Part shown: positions 1 to 60,825 of the stretch, piece after piece
Position numbering within the stretch: position 1 is the stretch's first letter
How the letters are laid out: each line of letters opens with the position of its first letter
Assembly: GCA_029721435.1 (NCBI GenBank)
Contig: CM056583.1
Location: 69,744,120 to 69,808,119, forward strand
DNA from: Gymnothorax reevesii
Taxonomy: Eukaryota; Chordata; Actinopteri; Anguilliformes; Muraenidae
Direction: 5' to 3'
Length of the DNA stretch: 64,000 nt
The notes under the pieces: model-generated
The model's database searches: none
What the model was told of the DNA's origin: nothing
Seen by the model: only the letters and a program-made list of their open reading frames with translations
Made by a program: the position numbers and the translations under genes

Positions 1-583
1 AATTCAATACGACATCAGCCTGGTTTATCACAAGCATATCTAAATCAGTGTCATCCGGTCAAATTATTTATAATGCATAAACTATTGCACATTCATTCAT
101 TGATTTAATAAATTTTAACTTTGAATGCTTGTACACCTTGGCTCTGATGGCAGAGCATCTTTTAATGTTCCTTCATCTGAGAGTGGCACAAATTAAACTT
201 GTTTTCAAGCTACACACAATTTTAAGTCATTGATTTACACAGTATCCCTATAAATGCTGTTTTTATTGGGGAAAAAGCATATTAATCACAGATATGACAC
301 AGTTTAATTAAGCCAAAGCCAGGCTTAAAAAAAACGTTCAAATAACTTCAAATTTACATATCACAGATGATGTCATCACATCTCCCGTTACATTTCTGTA
401 AAAAGGGCTGAACAGTGCTGCTTTCTACACAGAAAGAAGTGCACACACATGCACAATTTATATTTCTTATCACTAGGAGAAATTTAGCACACGAAAGATT
501 ATAAAAGAAGAAATGACCATAAGAACTATTACCCTCAGTCATATTCTAAAGGTGAACTCACACCGTTCTTAATCACAACTTAA

Positions 584-975
584 CCCCGTACAACCTGCGG
601 ACCCATGTATGGGTTTGTCAAATGCAGCTGCTGTATTCTCACCCGATTAACTTCAGGCCAATTTTCAATTCTTGTGGAGATTCCAAAGGTGTCCAATGAA
701 CCCAAATATGTCCAACTGAAATACAGAGGAGTATGTATAAAATGATATACACGATCTAGATATTTTCCATTGAATGTAATGCTGTGACCATGAAAAAATT
801 GCACCCTGGATTTGGGTATTTCCATCAATATAAATGTGATATAGCTTCAGTGAGGTGGTACAACCAGCATATACAGAATATGTATGTGGCATTTTCCCAC
901 ATGAAAAAATGCCTTTTCTGACTTTGAACCTACTTAAGGGAAAACCTGAGTGAAAAGTTAGAGTTTAAGCTTTGG
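584..975 (+). mobile_element. TTAA-flanked miniature element, family A copy 1
   Basis: Bounded by TTAA at 580-583 and 976-979, with imperfect inverted ends (CCCCGTACAACCTG versus the complement of AGTTTAAGCTTTGG). The interior matches, in the same orientation, the stretch at 52948-53338: shared blocks include GCAGCTGCTGTATTC, AAATATGTCCA and GATCTAG. TTAA target sites are typical of piggyBac and Kolobok superfamilies. No transposase is encoded. Confidence 0.65.
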
Positions 976-2162
976 TTAAAAAGGCAAAATGCCACAACTT
1001 CAGATTTTTGGGACATCTTGAGCACAGAGAAATCCATAGAATTTTCACTATTCTCTGGTTATTTTTCCTTTATGAGAATTAAAGAAATGGGGCACTTGTA
1101 TGTCGTCAAATTCACTAACTTCATATTGAAATTCACCAAAAAAAAAAAAAAAGAAAACCCAAGGATTCATATGATGAGACCAGCTGACCCACTATCAAGA
1201 AATCAATGCCCGGACGTCAGTGGTTGTGATTTCTTGTGGAACAGAGAGTTCTTGCATGATCAGGAGACATGGTTCTAGAAGGACTGGCTGACTATGCTTT
1301 TTGTTGCATGGTTATGGTGCTGTGTCAACATAAATCCATTGGCATAATCACAACGTCACTTAGAGCATAACCCCCTCCCCAAAACTCCACCGTTCTAAAC
1401 GCTCTCCTCAGTCTTCTCTAGGATCTCTTCCTGTTAAAAGTTCCATGAGCTAACTGTCTGATTGGTTTTTCAAAGCATATGGGAGAGCTTGCCACAACTC
1501 TTCTGTAAACCATCTCTGTTGCCTGTGGCTCTCTTGGTAATCCGAGAGAGTCTTGATGACGTGGAAATCAGGGCTTTGTAAAAGCCTGTGCATGATAAAG
1601 GGGTGCCTTAGTTCTTCCTAACATAGATTTCACATGATTGGAAATATTCTTTCAAGATTCTGGACCATGTTGACATGAATGCATTACATTATTTTCCTTA
1701 GATTTGTCAGCTCCACCTTCATCTGGTGAATCACCTATTCAACTACAACCCAATCATGCTCTATTGGACTCCACTCTGGTGACTGGGGATATACTTAAAC
1801 TAGTCTGGCACCAATAACCATCCCATGGTAAAAACCAAAAAGATCACAATTTTTCTTCATTCTCATGTTTGATGCGAACATTAACTGAAGCACCTGACAT
1901 GTCAGCATGATCTCCTCATGTTCTTGGTTTTCACTCATATGACACAGACCTTAGCCATCCACCCTTTTTCTGCCCCCCAATCGAAATAAACCAGTATAAT
2001 AAAGTCGTCAGGTGCAAAATTTCAAGACAATTCACAGCATTATGGTCAACAGCTGGGAGCAAAAGCAGTAAGCACAAGATAAGCTTCAGTTCTATGACAA
2101 AGATTATTACTCATCAAGGAGAGAAGTGAGAGGAATTAACGAGGAAGAGAAAAAAATAAATT

Positions 2163-2577
2163 AAGTTTCATAGCAAAACGAGACATATCCATTTTTGCTG
2201 TTTCGAGAAAAAGGCCTTTTTTCTTCCAGAGCAAAAGGTTTCAGAAAAACCGTTTACTCTTTATTTCTGAGTCTTTCTCTTGACTTACCAAACATATATA
2301 GCCAGAAAATGAAAATCTAGCATCACATTGATTATCTGGAACTGGTAATGCATTAAAATAGTTTGAACTTTATTTTTTTTAAACAAAATGAGATATATCC
2401 ATGAATATGTTTCACTTTGCGAAAAAACTCTAATTTCGGCATAGTTAAATAAGGGGTTGAATTGCCGTTTGGCCGAAAGGGATACTTGGACATGTGTGGC
2501 TATCCCTTGGCTATGTTTCTAATATCACGACTTGAAAATTTTGAATTTGGCGCATGTCTCGTTTTACAATGAAACTC
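2163..2577. mobile_element. Short inverted-repeat DNA element (MITE-like)
   Basis: The left end AGTTTCATAGCAAAACGAGA and the right end, whose complement is AGTTTCATTGTAAAACGAGA, form terminal inverted repeats of about 28 bp (CGAGACAT shared inward). The interior is AT-rich and non-coding. The target-site duplication is unclear. Confidence 0.55.
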
Positions 2578-4248
2578 TTCAAATGTATTTCAGCTGTGTG
2601 TTGAGGCTATTCTAAAACGGAGCAAATTATAGCAAAAAGTGAGCATGTTTGTGGTTGCCAAGCCATTTCAGGGAAGCCTGCAGTTGTGTCAAATAAGAAC
2701 AATATTAACAAAGACATTCTAAGGAATATTGGGTGATTATTTCTGAATAAGAAATCTCTGAAATTATCTCTCTTGGCACTGGTCACAAATCCAGATACCA
2801 TGACTATGCTCCAAATGTCTGCTTTTCCTGGAAATGAATTGTCATTTAAAAGCTAGCTAACTTGTTTATCGGACCAAGTAGCCAAGCAAATCGGACTATT
2901 TCATTGATGTCAAAAATTAATGGTTCATTTGATTGCCTGAGAAATTGATTGGTTCCAATTATGGAAATTTTAGGATCATATCAAATGTTTACACGGCTTT
3001 CCGAGAAAGCGGCATATTCAGAAAGCAAATTAATGTTCCTACCAAATCTCTTTTTATCCATTTTGAATTCACGGCATGGAGTAGAGAATGTGACATGTTT
3101 TAAGAAACGGCCTACTTATCAGATATCTCAATGTCTGAAGGGCACAAACATGGAAGATATTGATATTTGGTCAGATCTTTGAGAATCAGGTGAAAACCAA
3201 GAATAGCGCTGTTGCCACAAGATGAGCTGCTTGGATAATTTTATGAAAAAGTAGTTGTATAGGCGTTTAAAGTGCATACATTGCACGAAGAGTGTAAATA
3301 TCCAAGACTGGAAACATGCTGGAGAGCAGTTCTAGGAAAAACACATAACAAAGAAATACATAATGCAACTTAGGAAATGCCATTAGGAAATAGGAATATC
3401 ATTAGGAAATGCCATAAAAAAGTACCAAAAGCTATGAAATGTGAATCATAAGATTAAAAAGCTGAATTAAATTACAAAAAATTGATTATTAAAAAAAGGA
3501 ATTATTTTGTGCACACACTGTACTATCCTCCAAACAGATTTTAGGAACTGGGTTTCATCCCAGTACAGAATGGTATCATTACAGTGCTGACTGCAGGCAG
3601 ACAGCAAGGAAGAATGTTATGCCAGACAGTAGCTGTTTCATTTGTTCTGCTCAAAGTGAGACAGCAAACTCTGAGAGGGAGGCGACCACAGGGGACTGAC
3701 AATCGAAGGAGTAGCCCTGCTGACTTGAGTCGTGCTCTTTAATTGTGCTGTAAATCTGGGCCCAGTGTGTTAATAAACCATCAACATCCAATAACCTGGG
3801 CTGGTTTCTACGAAGCCACTCCTTGTTACAGTAAAGAATGAGCTGCCTTTTGCGAAGAATTTTGAGAGTGAAAAGCTTAAAATTTCTTATCCTATGTAGG
3901 TCTTAACTATGCATAACTCCACTAAGACTATTTACTAGCATAGAGTAAGCAGGGTTCGATGGTGCATGGTCTCATTTGAGTACATGCACCCTGGCTGTCT
4001 ACAAACAACACCAAAATGAATTGAGACACCTCCTGAGCTCACTTACATAATTTAAAAGCAAGACCATTCTTGATACAAGGATTTCTCTGAGCAGCTTTTT
4101 TCACATCATGCCCATGAAGTCAGTAATCCACCTACAGCTCAAAGAAAAACTCAGCAATTATATATACAGTATAGACATAAAAAAACAAGAGGTGAACCTG
4201 AAACTCCACTGGCCTGCCACCATACCACACTCATTTGGAAGTGGGTGT

Positions 4249-4760
4249 TATGGTCCAGACCAGGAATCAAGTGTGGAGTCAGACACACAATCCAACTGAT
4301 AGTTTATTGACAGCAATACAGCACAAGATAGGGAAAGAGCCCTCAAAAGAAAAGGCGGGGACGAAACACTGAATAATGAGACAGTTCTGCACAGTTGTTA
4401 TTGGCTAAGCGGAGCAGCAGTCACTGGCCAGCGGCTTCCAGGATGCAGCTAGATGTTACACATGCTTCACCAGCGCTGAACTGCTTCAGAGGATAAGGAG
4501 ACTGCTTGAGAGGAACGTGGACCCAGATCACAGTTGGAAACTTGTTCCTAGCCAACATGACAAGGAGACCAAACTAGGAAGGGTTACAACAATGCGGTCC
4601 CAGTCTTAGACCCTATTAAGGATTGGAAGCTTGTTCTTGTAAAGCTGACTTGAAGAACGGGCTTGAGCAGAGTTAACTTGCACCCAGTCACAATCCTGGA
4701 CCCCAATTAGAATTGGATGCTTGTTCGACGACTCAACGACAATAGGCACTTCTCAGAGAA
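4249..4760. repeat. Repeat-like block with three degenerate internal copies
   Basis: Within this block, a motif of the form ACCCAGTC...ATTGGAAGCTTGTTC occurs near 4521, 4598 and 4682 (spacing about 77 and 84 nt). It lies between the ctsl 3' end and featureless flank. I cannot assign it to a known family; it could be a decayed retroelement end. Confidence 0.35.
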
Positions 4761-5191
4761 CAGGCGATCATTAAAGTACTTGTTGCATTAGACAAAGACA
4801 AAGAAGTTCTGCCACTTTAAGAATAAAGTGACCAATGAAATCAATTTCTTAAAAAAAAAAAAATCCATCAGGCGATATAAAAAACGAACATTTGTATATT
4901 GCACCAGTAAAATGTAAAAATGGTTATTCACATTTAAAGGCTCACAGTAGTAATAGCAGTAGTATGTACTACAACCAATGCATATTAACAGAGGTTCCAA
5001 GGTTTATCTAAAACAATAATAAAATAGAATAAAATCAGGAAAAGCAAAATTTCATACATTCCCAAGTGCAGTATTTTGTGAAATCACATAAATCACACAT
5101 GGATCCATTTGTACCAATGCCCTTTTAAGGCAAGGGTGTCGTTATGGCCTTGTCATGCCACTCAAACATCCAAAAAGTAATTAATTTGCAG

Positions 5192-9078
<3,887 letters not shown>

Positions 9079-9850
9079 GCCCACACAACTGCGGAGACAG
9101 AGTTCCATGCGTCAACCGTGTCGCTATGAATAGCGCAGAACATAGACAGAAACACATTCTACTGATAGATGATACATGAAAACATCTGAGCTCCAGAACT
9201 GTTCCCCGCTTCGAAATGTCATAATTAAAAAAATAAATAAATAATAATAACAACAGAAATAAACACTTTGGACTCAAACGTATTGGCTACCACTTTTAAT
9301 TGACATTAAACGAATGTGCTTCAGCCTTTTCTCACATGTAACGTTACATTTTGACAAAATGATGATTTTGACAAAAAAAGTGTTGCTGTTGCAAGGGAGC
9401 TAGCAAGCGAATGACAAAACAACTGCTCGACCTCCGTGAACTGCAAAGAAGAAAAAGAAGTACTTGTTCCATTGATTTTTTTTTTTATCGTTAGCTAACC
9501 CATGATATCTATACACTGATTCAAACACTGCATGCGCTTTCTCAATGAAGACAATTCCACTCCCGGACAAACATCTCTTACATCTTCGAACACGACCAGT
9601 GGAAGCCCAATGAAAATACATTTTAAAGGACGCGAAAAGACAGTGTATTTGCTTTAAACGAAAGAAATAAAATAAAAGTGTAAATATCGCACATTGTCTT
9701 TCCATAATCTGAAAATAAACTCTATTAGATAATATTTGAGGCTTTATCGTATTCAAATATACAAAAAAAAAAGACATAAGCAAGTGCGGATGAAACTTTC
9801 TCATTTGCAATGCGTCAGTTTGCATGCAAATAATGGTAATAATAACTTAC

Positions 9851-9875
9851 CGTTTCTTTTCTGATAGACTAAAAT
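9851..9875 (-). other. ctsl: Probable non-coding exon 1 of ctsl
   Basis: A strong donor (ACG|GTAAGT, GT at 9850-9849) lies about 25 nt downstream of an initiator-like TCATTTT (A at 9875). That A is 29 nt downstream of a TATA box. The next exon has its acceptor at 9090-9089 (CTCCGCAG) and carries 10 nt of 5' UTR before the ATG at 9078. A non-coding first exon is normal for CTSL. The start position is inferred from the TATA spacing only. Confidence 0.6.
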
Positions 9876-9898
9876 GACAGATTATCTGGGCTTCTAAG

Positions 9899-10059
9899 TT
9901 TATAAACCTTGCCGCACACCTTGAGGTGTTCATTGGCTGTGATGGAGGATATTCGTCACATGGCTAAAGGTCCCGCCCCTGAATATCCCCACCGCCACCC
10001 TTTTTTCTTTTGCCTATGCCTCTGATCTTTTTTCATCATAGGCATGCTTGCCATGTGAC
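9899..10059 (-). promoter_or_regulatory. ctsl: ctsl promoter: TATA, CCAAT, GC box and two CATGTGAC sites
   Basis: On the minus strand going upstream there is TATAAA (9904-9899), a CCAAT box (9936-9932), GTCACATG/CATGTGAC (9955-9962), a GC box CCGCCCC (9973-9979) and a second CATGTGAC (10052-10059). The spacing is that of a conventional RNA polymerase II promoter. CATGTGAC is an M-box/E-box bound by MiT/TFE factors, the family that includes TFEB. That is plausible for a lysosomal gene, but function here is inferred from the motif alone. Confidence 0.65.
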
Positions 10060-11503
10060 ACTCGCCCGATGCGGTAAATGGGTAGAAACATTGATTTGTG
10101 CTAAAGACACTAAACTATGGGTTGATGTGTACTACAATTGGCGCACTGACAGGCCCTCCCCAAATTACTCTCCTATTATCAAGTAGAGTTGGAAGATGGC
10201 TGCGAACACTTCGGTTAATATTAGAGTTGGTCAACATTTGCTTTACCAGATTTTAGAGCTATTCATTTTCATTGTGTCCAAATCAAGATATATATACGCC
10301 TTGACTGTGTGACTGTTGCTTAAGATTTATGCTGAAATATGTAAGAAGGTTGTGGGCTTGAACCCGGCCTGTGTGGAGGTTGTAGGTTCTCCCCGTGTTC
10401 ACGTGGGTTTCCTCCAGGTGCTCCTGTTTCCTCCCGCAATCCAAAGGCATGCATATCAGACAGTGACTGGTAAGACTAGGAGGACAAACCAAAGAAGTCA
10501 AACTATTCAAATAAACAGTTTATTACAAAAATGTGCCAAATTGTAAGATACATGATAAAATTACGAAGGACATGGATGTATTTACATAATTAAATTATAC
10601 CAATGACACATCATTGTCTTAACCTTATTTCCCATTTATTAATGCCACCATATCAGGAAAAAAAAAAATCAAAGATGACACTTTAGATGATGGCTAGAAT
10701 GTACAGATGGTAATGAACTTGGAAAACTATAAAACTGGCAAATCACTTGTGGGAAAAAGATTAAATGCGTTTTTTTTTTTTTTTTTTGAAAATACCATAT
10801 ATAGGGTGCATGTAATTAGTATAATGAATGCAGTCTTTGTTATTCCTAAAATTATGTTTAAATATATTTCGGTGTGAAACATATTTAAGCAAGGACTGCA
10901 TCTCTTTGTAAAAATTTATCATTAACAGGCAGTAGTTTATTTTCCCCTTTTTATTAGTTGGCATAGAATTTTTGCATTTATCATGCTTCACAGAAAATAA
11001 CTCTCACTTACTGGAATCACTTTCTAACTGTAGGCTAGTCTGGCTTGACTGAATGCGTTCTGCGAGTCAGTTTTAAATTACCCAGCCATTTCGGCTTTTC
11101 TTTGGCCAGAATTCCTAGTGGAACCTAACACAAAGCCCAACTTTCAGGTGACTATTGCTGATCCGAAAACTTGTCTCTCCATTTTACAATAGTTCATATT
11201 TTTCATATTTTTTATGAGTACCAGTAGCACATGCTTTCATCCAGCGCATAGACTGTATTTTATCGGAGAAGTGCAGTTTTTTTCATTTGTATGGTCAAAG
11301 GGAGCGGAACAATTCCTGTCCAATGAATGTGCAACTCATGGTGTTATCAGTGAAGTTATCAAGCGCTGACTTTTCGACAAATATAGCTGTTGACAATTGT
11401 AGACACAGAACACATTGCGTCACTGAGCATAATAGCGCACGTGAGGACAGGCACAGTATTACTCCAGCTAATATGTTGAGTCATATTTTCACTGCCATGG
11501 TTT
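10060..11503. other. Intergenic gap between ctsl promoter and dapk1 3' end
   Basis: About 1.4 kb of AT-rich DNA with one repeat fragment (10350-10470) and poly-A/T runs. No gene or structured RNA seen. Confidence 0.6.
10350..10470 (+). repeat. Fragment of a common fish interspersed repeat
   Basis: GTGTGGAGGTTGTAGGTTCT, TCCCCGTGTTCACGTGGGTT and TCCTCCAGGTGCTCC are recognisable pieces of a widespread vertebrate/fish repeat whose antisense copy also occurs at 26520-26716. It is the only assignable item in the gap between ctsl and dapk1. Confidence 0.6.
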
Positions 11504-11509
11504 TTTATT
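11504..11509 (-). other. Likely dapk1 poly(A) signal
   Basis: AATAAA on the minus strand about 240 nt past the stop codon. This is a candidate 3'-end signal only, because vertebrate DAPK1 mRNAs often have long 3' UTRs and other signals may be used. Confidence 0.4.
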
Positions 11510-11747
11510 TCAGCGTTATGCAGGATACAAAGATAACTATGCATACAATGAAGCAGAAACATTCAATCTTTTGTTTTCTGAATTTTCTTTGTTTTTTTGG
11601 GGGGTAAAAATCAACTTATGTTGATTACTGAGAGGGCAGCAGAGCAGAAAGGCAAGAGTCGCTTTCCATTGCAGACACTATTTGTGCAACATGGCCAACG
11701 GAGAGAAAAAGGAAGTTTTGGTTAGATCTTGTCTACACGGTGTCCTT

Positions 11748-56414
<44,667 letters not shown>

Positions 56415-58149
56415 GATGAGACGAGATCCCCAAGTCAGCGTCCGCAGATTTGATCATATATCTGTAATATCATCGTCCTTCCAATTAAGCGCCGAATTCC
56501 GACTGCCCGCGAAATCAGTTAATTAAAACGACTCGGGTAACGTAAGCATTTCTGCAAACGTATCAATGATTTAAAGTAAAAAGATAAAAAATGAAGTGAG
56601 ACATCACAAATGGAACTCGCGAGCTGCCACCACTCAACAGAGATCAGTTTCCTCTAGACTAGAGCGCTTCACTTACGTATATACCAATAACACAGCCGAG
56701 TTTTTGGAAACATCGTTAATCTTGCAGGTTTCACCTTGATGAAATATCAAGTTTAAAGAGCGACCTTACGGAGAGCAAAACTTCATGCATGACTAAAGTG
56801 CACGTTTGCTTTTAGTTGCCAGTTGAATTAGCCTTAGCAGGGGATGATTTGGAAGTTGAGACCAGTCAGCTGAAGTGAACAAAATGTGTCATACTTCCTG
56901 CAGGAAGTCGCAAGTTGGTTGATGTAAAACATTAGAATACCACCTCTAAAAAAAAAAAAAAAACCGCAGACAGCCATCTTAATTGGGCATAAGCAAAGTT
57001 TTACTTAAAATAGCAAAGACGATCTTCCTTCCATAGAATGATCAACACTGCACTGCGGCGCATAAGCGCATGATGAAAAATGCCTTCCAGCTGGTAGGCT
57101 ACGGGAATTAATGAGTGCGAGCTTGCGCTTATTATCAATGTCGAACGCTGCAGATAAGGTTCGCTTTGGTGCTATTTCTCTCCGAATGCGAGTGTCAAGC
57201 CCAGTGTCAAGCCTACTGTCCATGGTCAAGCCCACTCCGATTTGAAATTGCAGTTCTAGGTGAGGCAGCGTATCACGGCTGGCCGGAGGCAGGGGCAGAA
57301 TACTTAACACCCGAACACCCAATTTAGTTTCTCGATTCATAACCGTTAGAAAGGCCAGAATTCAAGAACACCACGGTTTTACATATGGGAAGTGTTCTGC
57401 ACATCTGAATTAATATTATCCGGGGCTCAAGCACCGCTGCCGCGAAGACACCTGTTATTTGGTTCATTTCTTCTTTTTATTATTATTGTGGTTATTATTA
57501 TTGTTATTGTTATTATTTTGCAGTTGAAGTCGATAACAGCCCCTGAAGCCGTGTTTGTTTTTCGGGAACTTGACCAACAAGTTCAGCCCAATCTTAACTA
57601 ATTTTTGGACGCATCATCTCCAGAATGTCCCTCTCAGGCTTAATTGCTTTTTTTTACTATTATTTTATTTGTCGCTATCCCAACAGCTGCAATCAAATGT
57701 GATGACCAGGAAATAAAGCGAAATCGGTGGAGTAGCTACTACACTTCGTTATTGACTTCAGGCTAGCCCCATAGACTGCTCAAAAAATTCTGTGACCGTC
57801 CTGGCTACGATGATACGCGTTCGTGCGCACAGGAAGTGATATCATATCTCAGTAACCTTTTGTCGGCTTGACATGAACATTGGTTAATGAGGTTAGAGTC
57901 AAGCTTGCAGGTAGGTGCTACAAAGGCGGCGAACATCAAGCCATGAAGGAAGTGAAGGCGTGTCTCTGCTACACTGAGGCGCATCAGCACAAACCTTAAC
58001 ATGTGATGCTTCTGTCAATCGCCAGGCCATATTAAGACTGAAAATCATTCGAAAATGACCATTAGGCTATACTGCTTTTCATCAACCCCCCTCCAAACAC
58101 TGCGCATGAAATTACCTAACAACATAGTGGCCTCTAACCATGGTCCTTT
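56415..58149. other. dapk1: 5' flank of dapk1; non-coding first exon not resolved
   Basis: Vertebrate DAPK1 has a non-coding first exon. A weak acceptor (GATATTACAG, about 50 nt upstream of the ATG on the minus strand) is present. No CpG-rich island or TATA box clearly marks a promoter here, and no other gene is recognised. Confidence 0.45.
57477..57520. repeat. (ATT)n-type microsatellite
   Basis: Imperfect TTATTATTATTG / ATTGTT trinucleotide run in the 5' flank of dapk1. Confidence 0.8.
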
Positions 58150-58151
58150 TA

Positions 58152-58532
58152 CACTCTCAGAAATAGGGGTACAGCAGGAGTCCATTTCTGTTCCCCAAGG
58201 TACATTCAGCACTTATGTACCCTTTAGGGCCAATTACAGGACCTCAGGGTACCTGTTTGGACATTTTTACGGTCTAAAAGGTACTTTTATGCTCCAAAAC
58301 AAATAAAAACCCACTTCTAAGGTAAAGCCTTGGTTGTCACTGGGGCAGTACCCTCAAAGGTACTACTGTTGTACCTTAGAAGTGGGTTTTTATTTTTTTT
58401 TGGAACATAAAAGTACCTTTTAGACCCTAAAAAGGTTCACACATGTACCTTGAGGTCCAATATAGCGCCAAAGGGTACATAATACCTTGGGAAACAGAAA
58501 TGGACTCTGCTCTACCCCTATTTCTGAGAGTG
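58152..58532. repeat. 381-bp TA-flanked near-perfect palindrome (fold-back element)
   Basis: The arm starting CACTCTCAGAAATAGGGGTA is mirrored by the right arm ending TATTTCTGAGAGTG. Pairing is traceable through GGTACATTCAGC / GGTACATAATACC, AAAAGGTACTTTTATG / CATAAAAGTACCTTTT and AAACCCACTTCTAAGGTA / TACCTTAGAAGTGGGTTT to a loop near 58340-58370. TA flanks both ends. Repeated GGTAC words occur throughout. No ORF. Confidence 0.85.
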
Positions 58533-59157
58533 TACATAGCATGGAAATTATGTATTTAGTGAAATATGATGCATTGACGACCATTCTACCCTATCTTCAT
58601 GGAGATCAGTTGCCGGGGTCAACAATTTATTTCACATATCAGTGCCATCCTTTCATTGATTGTGGAACAACAGCCTGTAGGCATGTCGTGGGTTTATACG
58701 CGTCTTTGAAAAAGAACATCCAATCGTTCTGAATTCTGATTGCTCTTAAGTGACTGCAAGCCAAATTATACATTCTCGGACAAAACTGGCAGTGGCATAG
58801 CTTGCATATGGAGAGAAACAATGTCCTCAGTGGCCAATTACGATAATTGGAAAACGCGTCAATGAAGGAAAATTATTGAGAACTTGCTAGTACTAATTCT
58901 TGTCACAAAGAGACATATTCGCTGTTCAAGCGACGGGCCTGCCTATATCCCCCACACCACTTCATGGCTAGGGATAAAAATGATATGATAAGGCGAATGG
59001 TGAGCGAACAAACGGAAAACGTGACACGCAGAAAGTTAGGCACTGGCTCCCTCTAACGGCCATTAACAGGAACTGTTTCTGGGACATGGGAAATACTGCA
59101 CTCTACTGTTAAATGCAGAGCCTACTCAGGCTTACTACACCAAACTTTCTTTGTTAA

Positions 59158-59334
59158 AGGTCCCTTATTATGCCACCAGGTGCACAGCTAATTAGCCATT
59201 ATGAGTCAGTTCAAAATGGCCTCTTCCTGCCTCTGGTTGGTTACTTCCCCATGTGATGTCAAGAGGGGAAAGATTTTAAAACGACTTGTAAAAACCACAA
59301 TAGGCTGTGCACCTGATGACATAATAGGGGAACT
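59158..59334. mobile_element. TTAA-flanked MITE, family D
   Basis: TTAA at 59154-59157 and 59335-59338. The inverted ends are AGGTCCCTTATTATGCCACC and a diverged complement (AGTTCCCCTATTATGTCATC). CAGGTGCACAG / CTGTGCACCTG also pairs. 177 bp, non-coding. Confidence 0.8.
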
Positions 59335-60521
59335 TTAAGGAGAATGGTGCACGACTACTGCAGTGCCTTTCTTATGGATTGTTTACAGGTATGACCATTT
59401 ACTGTTTTTTTTCCCCCAGTCTGTGGCTAGCTGCAGAATTCTTAAGAGGATATCTGGACATATCTCAACGGAGTAGATCAGGCCGAATCACTCGGCTAAT
59501 GGAGCTCATAGAGATGTAATAGGAAGAGACCTCCCTCCCTGCCTCACTGTTCCCATCACAAGACTGCACATCTCTACCCAGCTGGCCACCTTCTCACATT
59601 GCAGCAGATCACAGCTCCAGCACAGATAATATGTGTTTGCTCCCCCATTCTCAACAGTGAAAATCACAGCTTAAAAGCCATGACATGCCATTGAAACGAG
59701 AAATCTGGTGGCATCGGCTAATATCCACACTTGCAGTCTTGAGTTCGCATTCACGTGCCTCCGAGTAAGTATGGAAGACTGTCCTTTCTGAAAATGCCAA
59801 ATTCAGGTGCATTTAGCCCTCATTTGAACCTCTATCCTGATTCTGCTTCAGAGCAGTTTTAAGGGCTAAGTGTATCCCACAATGTATCAGGGTTTTGTAT
59901 CCATATCAAGGAAAGGAGTGGTAACTAGGATGATGGTCAAGAAAATATTCCAAAGTCAACAGTTATATCAGGTAACTGAAGCTGTTATAGGTTGTTTACT
60001 GATGACATCACATCACAGTGAGAACTGCAGATGGGGGCAGGAACTGATTTCTCCATAGAGAGGTGCTATCTAAATGCCCCTAACTATAGGATAGGTGAAA
60101 TGCATAGGACAAATCACCCCATGGGGTTCAATTAAGTGTATCTTTAAAAAAAAAAAATTTTGTGCCGTTTACGGCTGTGCCGACCGATCAAATCGGGAAA
60201 AAAACAACTGCTACTTTTTTGAGTCCTGCAAGCAGTTACACATAAAGGCAAGAAATTTAAAATGCTCACCAAGAAACAGTGGCAGACATGAATTAAAACC
60301 CTCATTTTAATGTCTGGAGGAGTGGAGTCAGACAACACTTGTGTATGCAGTAACCACTTCATAAAAGGTCAGGCTGCATTCATTTACTTAACTTCACACA
60401 TTGGTTAAAATCAAAACAAATAGAGCCCAGCAATTCCCAACTGGCATTCTTCACTTCCTGCCCCCATCTGCCTTTTATCTGTCATTGGGATCAAGAAGCT
60501 ATTGAGCAAAATCCGGCTAGA

Positions 60522-60701
60522 ATGCATTTTAGCGGACGCACTTCTGTGTTCCACCTCACAGCGCAAAGTCATCCACGGTTAAGGTTAGGTTTAGGGTTAA
60601 GGTTAGGGTTAGGGCTGGGATTAGGGTAGGGACTTGCCTCACAATGCAGGCTGTCATTTGAGTCTGGGCTTGGGTCACGATACGTCCGCTAAAATGCATG
60701 T
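60522..60701. mobile_element. Small inverted-repeat element carrying TTAGGG-like repeats
   Basis: The ends AATGCATTTTAGCGGACG and the complement of CGTCCGCTAAAATGCAT are near-perfect inverted repeats. The interior (60575-60631) has about eight GGTTA(A/G)GG-type units. Non-coding. Confidence 0.65.
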
Positions 60702-60825
60702 GTACCCAAAATCCTTGGTGTAAATGTAAGGAATTGTGATCAAATTGATTGTTTATTAATAGACACCTTCATCACCGGAGTTATTTCGGTATTTATTTAC
60801 GATTTTGGACAATGCTTGTATGTCA

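Larger units (their letters stand above)
986..5191. other. Downstream flank of ctsl, no gene recognised
   Basis: Apart from the inverted-repeat element at 2163-2577 and the block at 4249-4760, I see AT-rich sequence with no convincing exon. Part of 1330-1990 has the feel of an old antisense transposon but could not be assigned. The ctsl 3' UTR must run into 5191 and below; I could not pick its poly(A) site. Confidence 0.5.

Noticed and set aside
57005..57340. 111-codon minus open frame upstream of dapk1
   Set aside because: No family resemblance and no supporting promoter or splice signals.
60575..60631. Telomere or chromosome end
   Set aside because: Only a few degenerate TTAGGG-like units, enclosed by transposon-like inverted repeats and followed by ordinary sequence on both sides.
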